DNA from: Hominifimenecus microfluidus | Lineage (GTDB): Bacteria; Bacillota; Clostridia; Lachnospirales; Lachnospiraceae | Direction: 5' to 3' | Assembly (NCBI GenBank): GCA_020687485.1 | Contig: JAJEQR010000025.1 | Span: 1-52,585 of the forward strand | DNA length: 52,585 nt | Shown here: in pieces, positions 52,567-52,585 of the stretch | How positions within the stretch are numbered: position 1 is the stretch's first letter | How the letters are laid out: the number at the start of each line of letters is the position of its first letter | Position numbers and translations under genes: made by a program | Notes under the pieces: generated by a model | The model's database searches: none | The model's input: the letters and a program-made list of their open reading frames with translations, nothing else | Told to the model about the DNA's origin: nothing

Positions 52567-52585
52567 GCTGCGCTAGCGATCGCCA

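Larger units (their letters stand above)
51884..52585. other. 700-base gene-free, hairpin-rich stretch
   Basis: No credible gene on either strand. It holds several hairpins and repeats listed separately, plus pieces such as GCGGAACTTCAATTCCGC near 51931. From 52345 to 52500 the word GCATCG or its complement CGATGC recurs about five times in both orientations. The window ends inside this region. Confidence 0.6.

Overview
The window looks like a chromosome segment from an anaerobic Clostridia, most likely a Lachnospiraceae-type gut Firmicute. Pointers are the Firmicutes order plsX-acpP-rnc-smc-ftsY, strong AGGAGG ribosome binding sites, a Gram-positive split polysaccharide co-polymerase and BY-kinase pair, a hydroxyproline-dehydratase glycyl radical enzyme, and several small proteins of a type I associate with Lachnospiraceae. 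No genus is claimed. No rRNA, tRNA, CRISPR array or intact insertion sequence was recognised.

Layout. (1) 1-3349, minus strand: small accessory genes (helix-turn-helix protein, VOC enzyme, coiled-coil protein, hypothetical), a VanZ-like membrane protein and a sugar nucleotidyltransferase. (2) 3362-27353, minus strand, read from 27353 downward: a long capsule/exopolysaccharide cluster. It starts with the regulatory and export module cpsB-cpsC-cpsD and the initiating sugar-phosphate transferase. Glycosyltransferases, an acyltransferase, a radical SAM/SPASM protein, two polysaccharide pyruvyl transferases, a Wzy-like polymerase and a Wzx-like flippase follow. Four ferredoxin/F420-hydrogenase-beta (FrhB-like) genes are scattered among them. 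The distal part is AT-rich by eye, with some GC-richer genes between, so it looks assembled by transfer. Several of its genes are broken: a frameshift at a run of nine G, an early amber codon, a glycosyltransferase with two internal stops, and a glycosyltransferase fragment. (3) 27452-35751, minus strand: core genes ilvA, ftsY, smc, rnc, acpP, plsX. (4) 36108-43171, minus strand: a tight three-gene operon. It encodes a 1633-residue fusion with HD, nucleotidyltransferase, GNAT-like and phosphoribosyltransferase-like regions, then a lactate/malate-dehydrogenase-like protein, then a flavoprotein. I do not recognise this operon as a described pathway. (5) 43326-46691: a Cys/Gly-rich membrane mini-protein, a two-gene ATPase plus PD-(D/E)xK-like nuclease module (possible phage defence), and three small conserved-looking proteins, two of which are shorter than 55 residues. 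(6) 46716-51820: a TetR regulator, a DMT transporter that may be leaderless, and the trans-4-hydroxy-L-proline dehydratase HypD with its activating enzyme behind a promoter with a palindromic operator. (7) 51884-52585: 700 bases without a credible gene, full of hairpins and a 26-base near-perfect inverted repeat.

How the genes work together. CpsB/C/D would control chain length and export of a Wzy-type polymer built on a lipid carrier by the sugar-phosphate transferase and glycosyltransferases, then flipped and polymerised. The pyruvyl transferases, acyltransferase, radical SAM protein and FrhB-like proteins probably decorate it. Nine-base C tracts inside two glycan genes suggest switching of surface structure. 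The HypD pair would dehydrate diet- or collagen-derived hydroxyproline to pyrroline-5-carboxylate.
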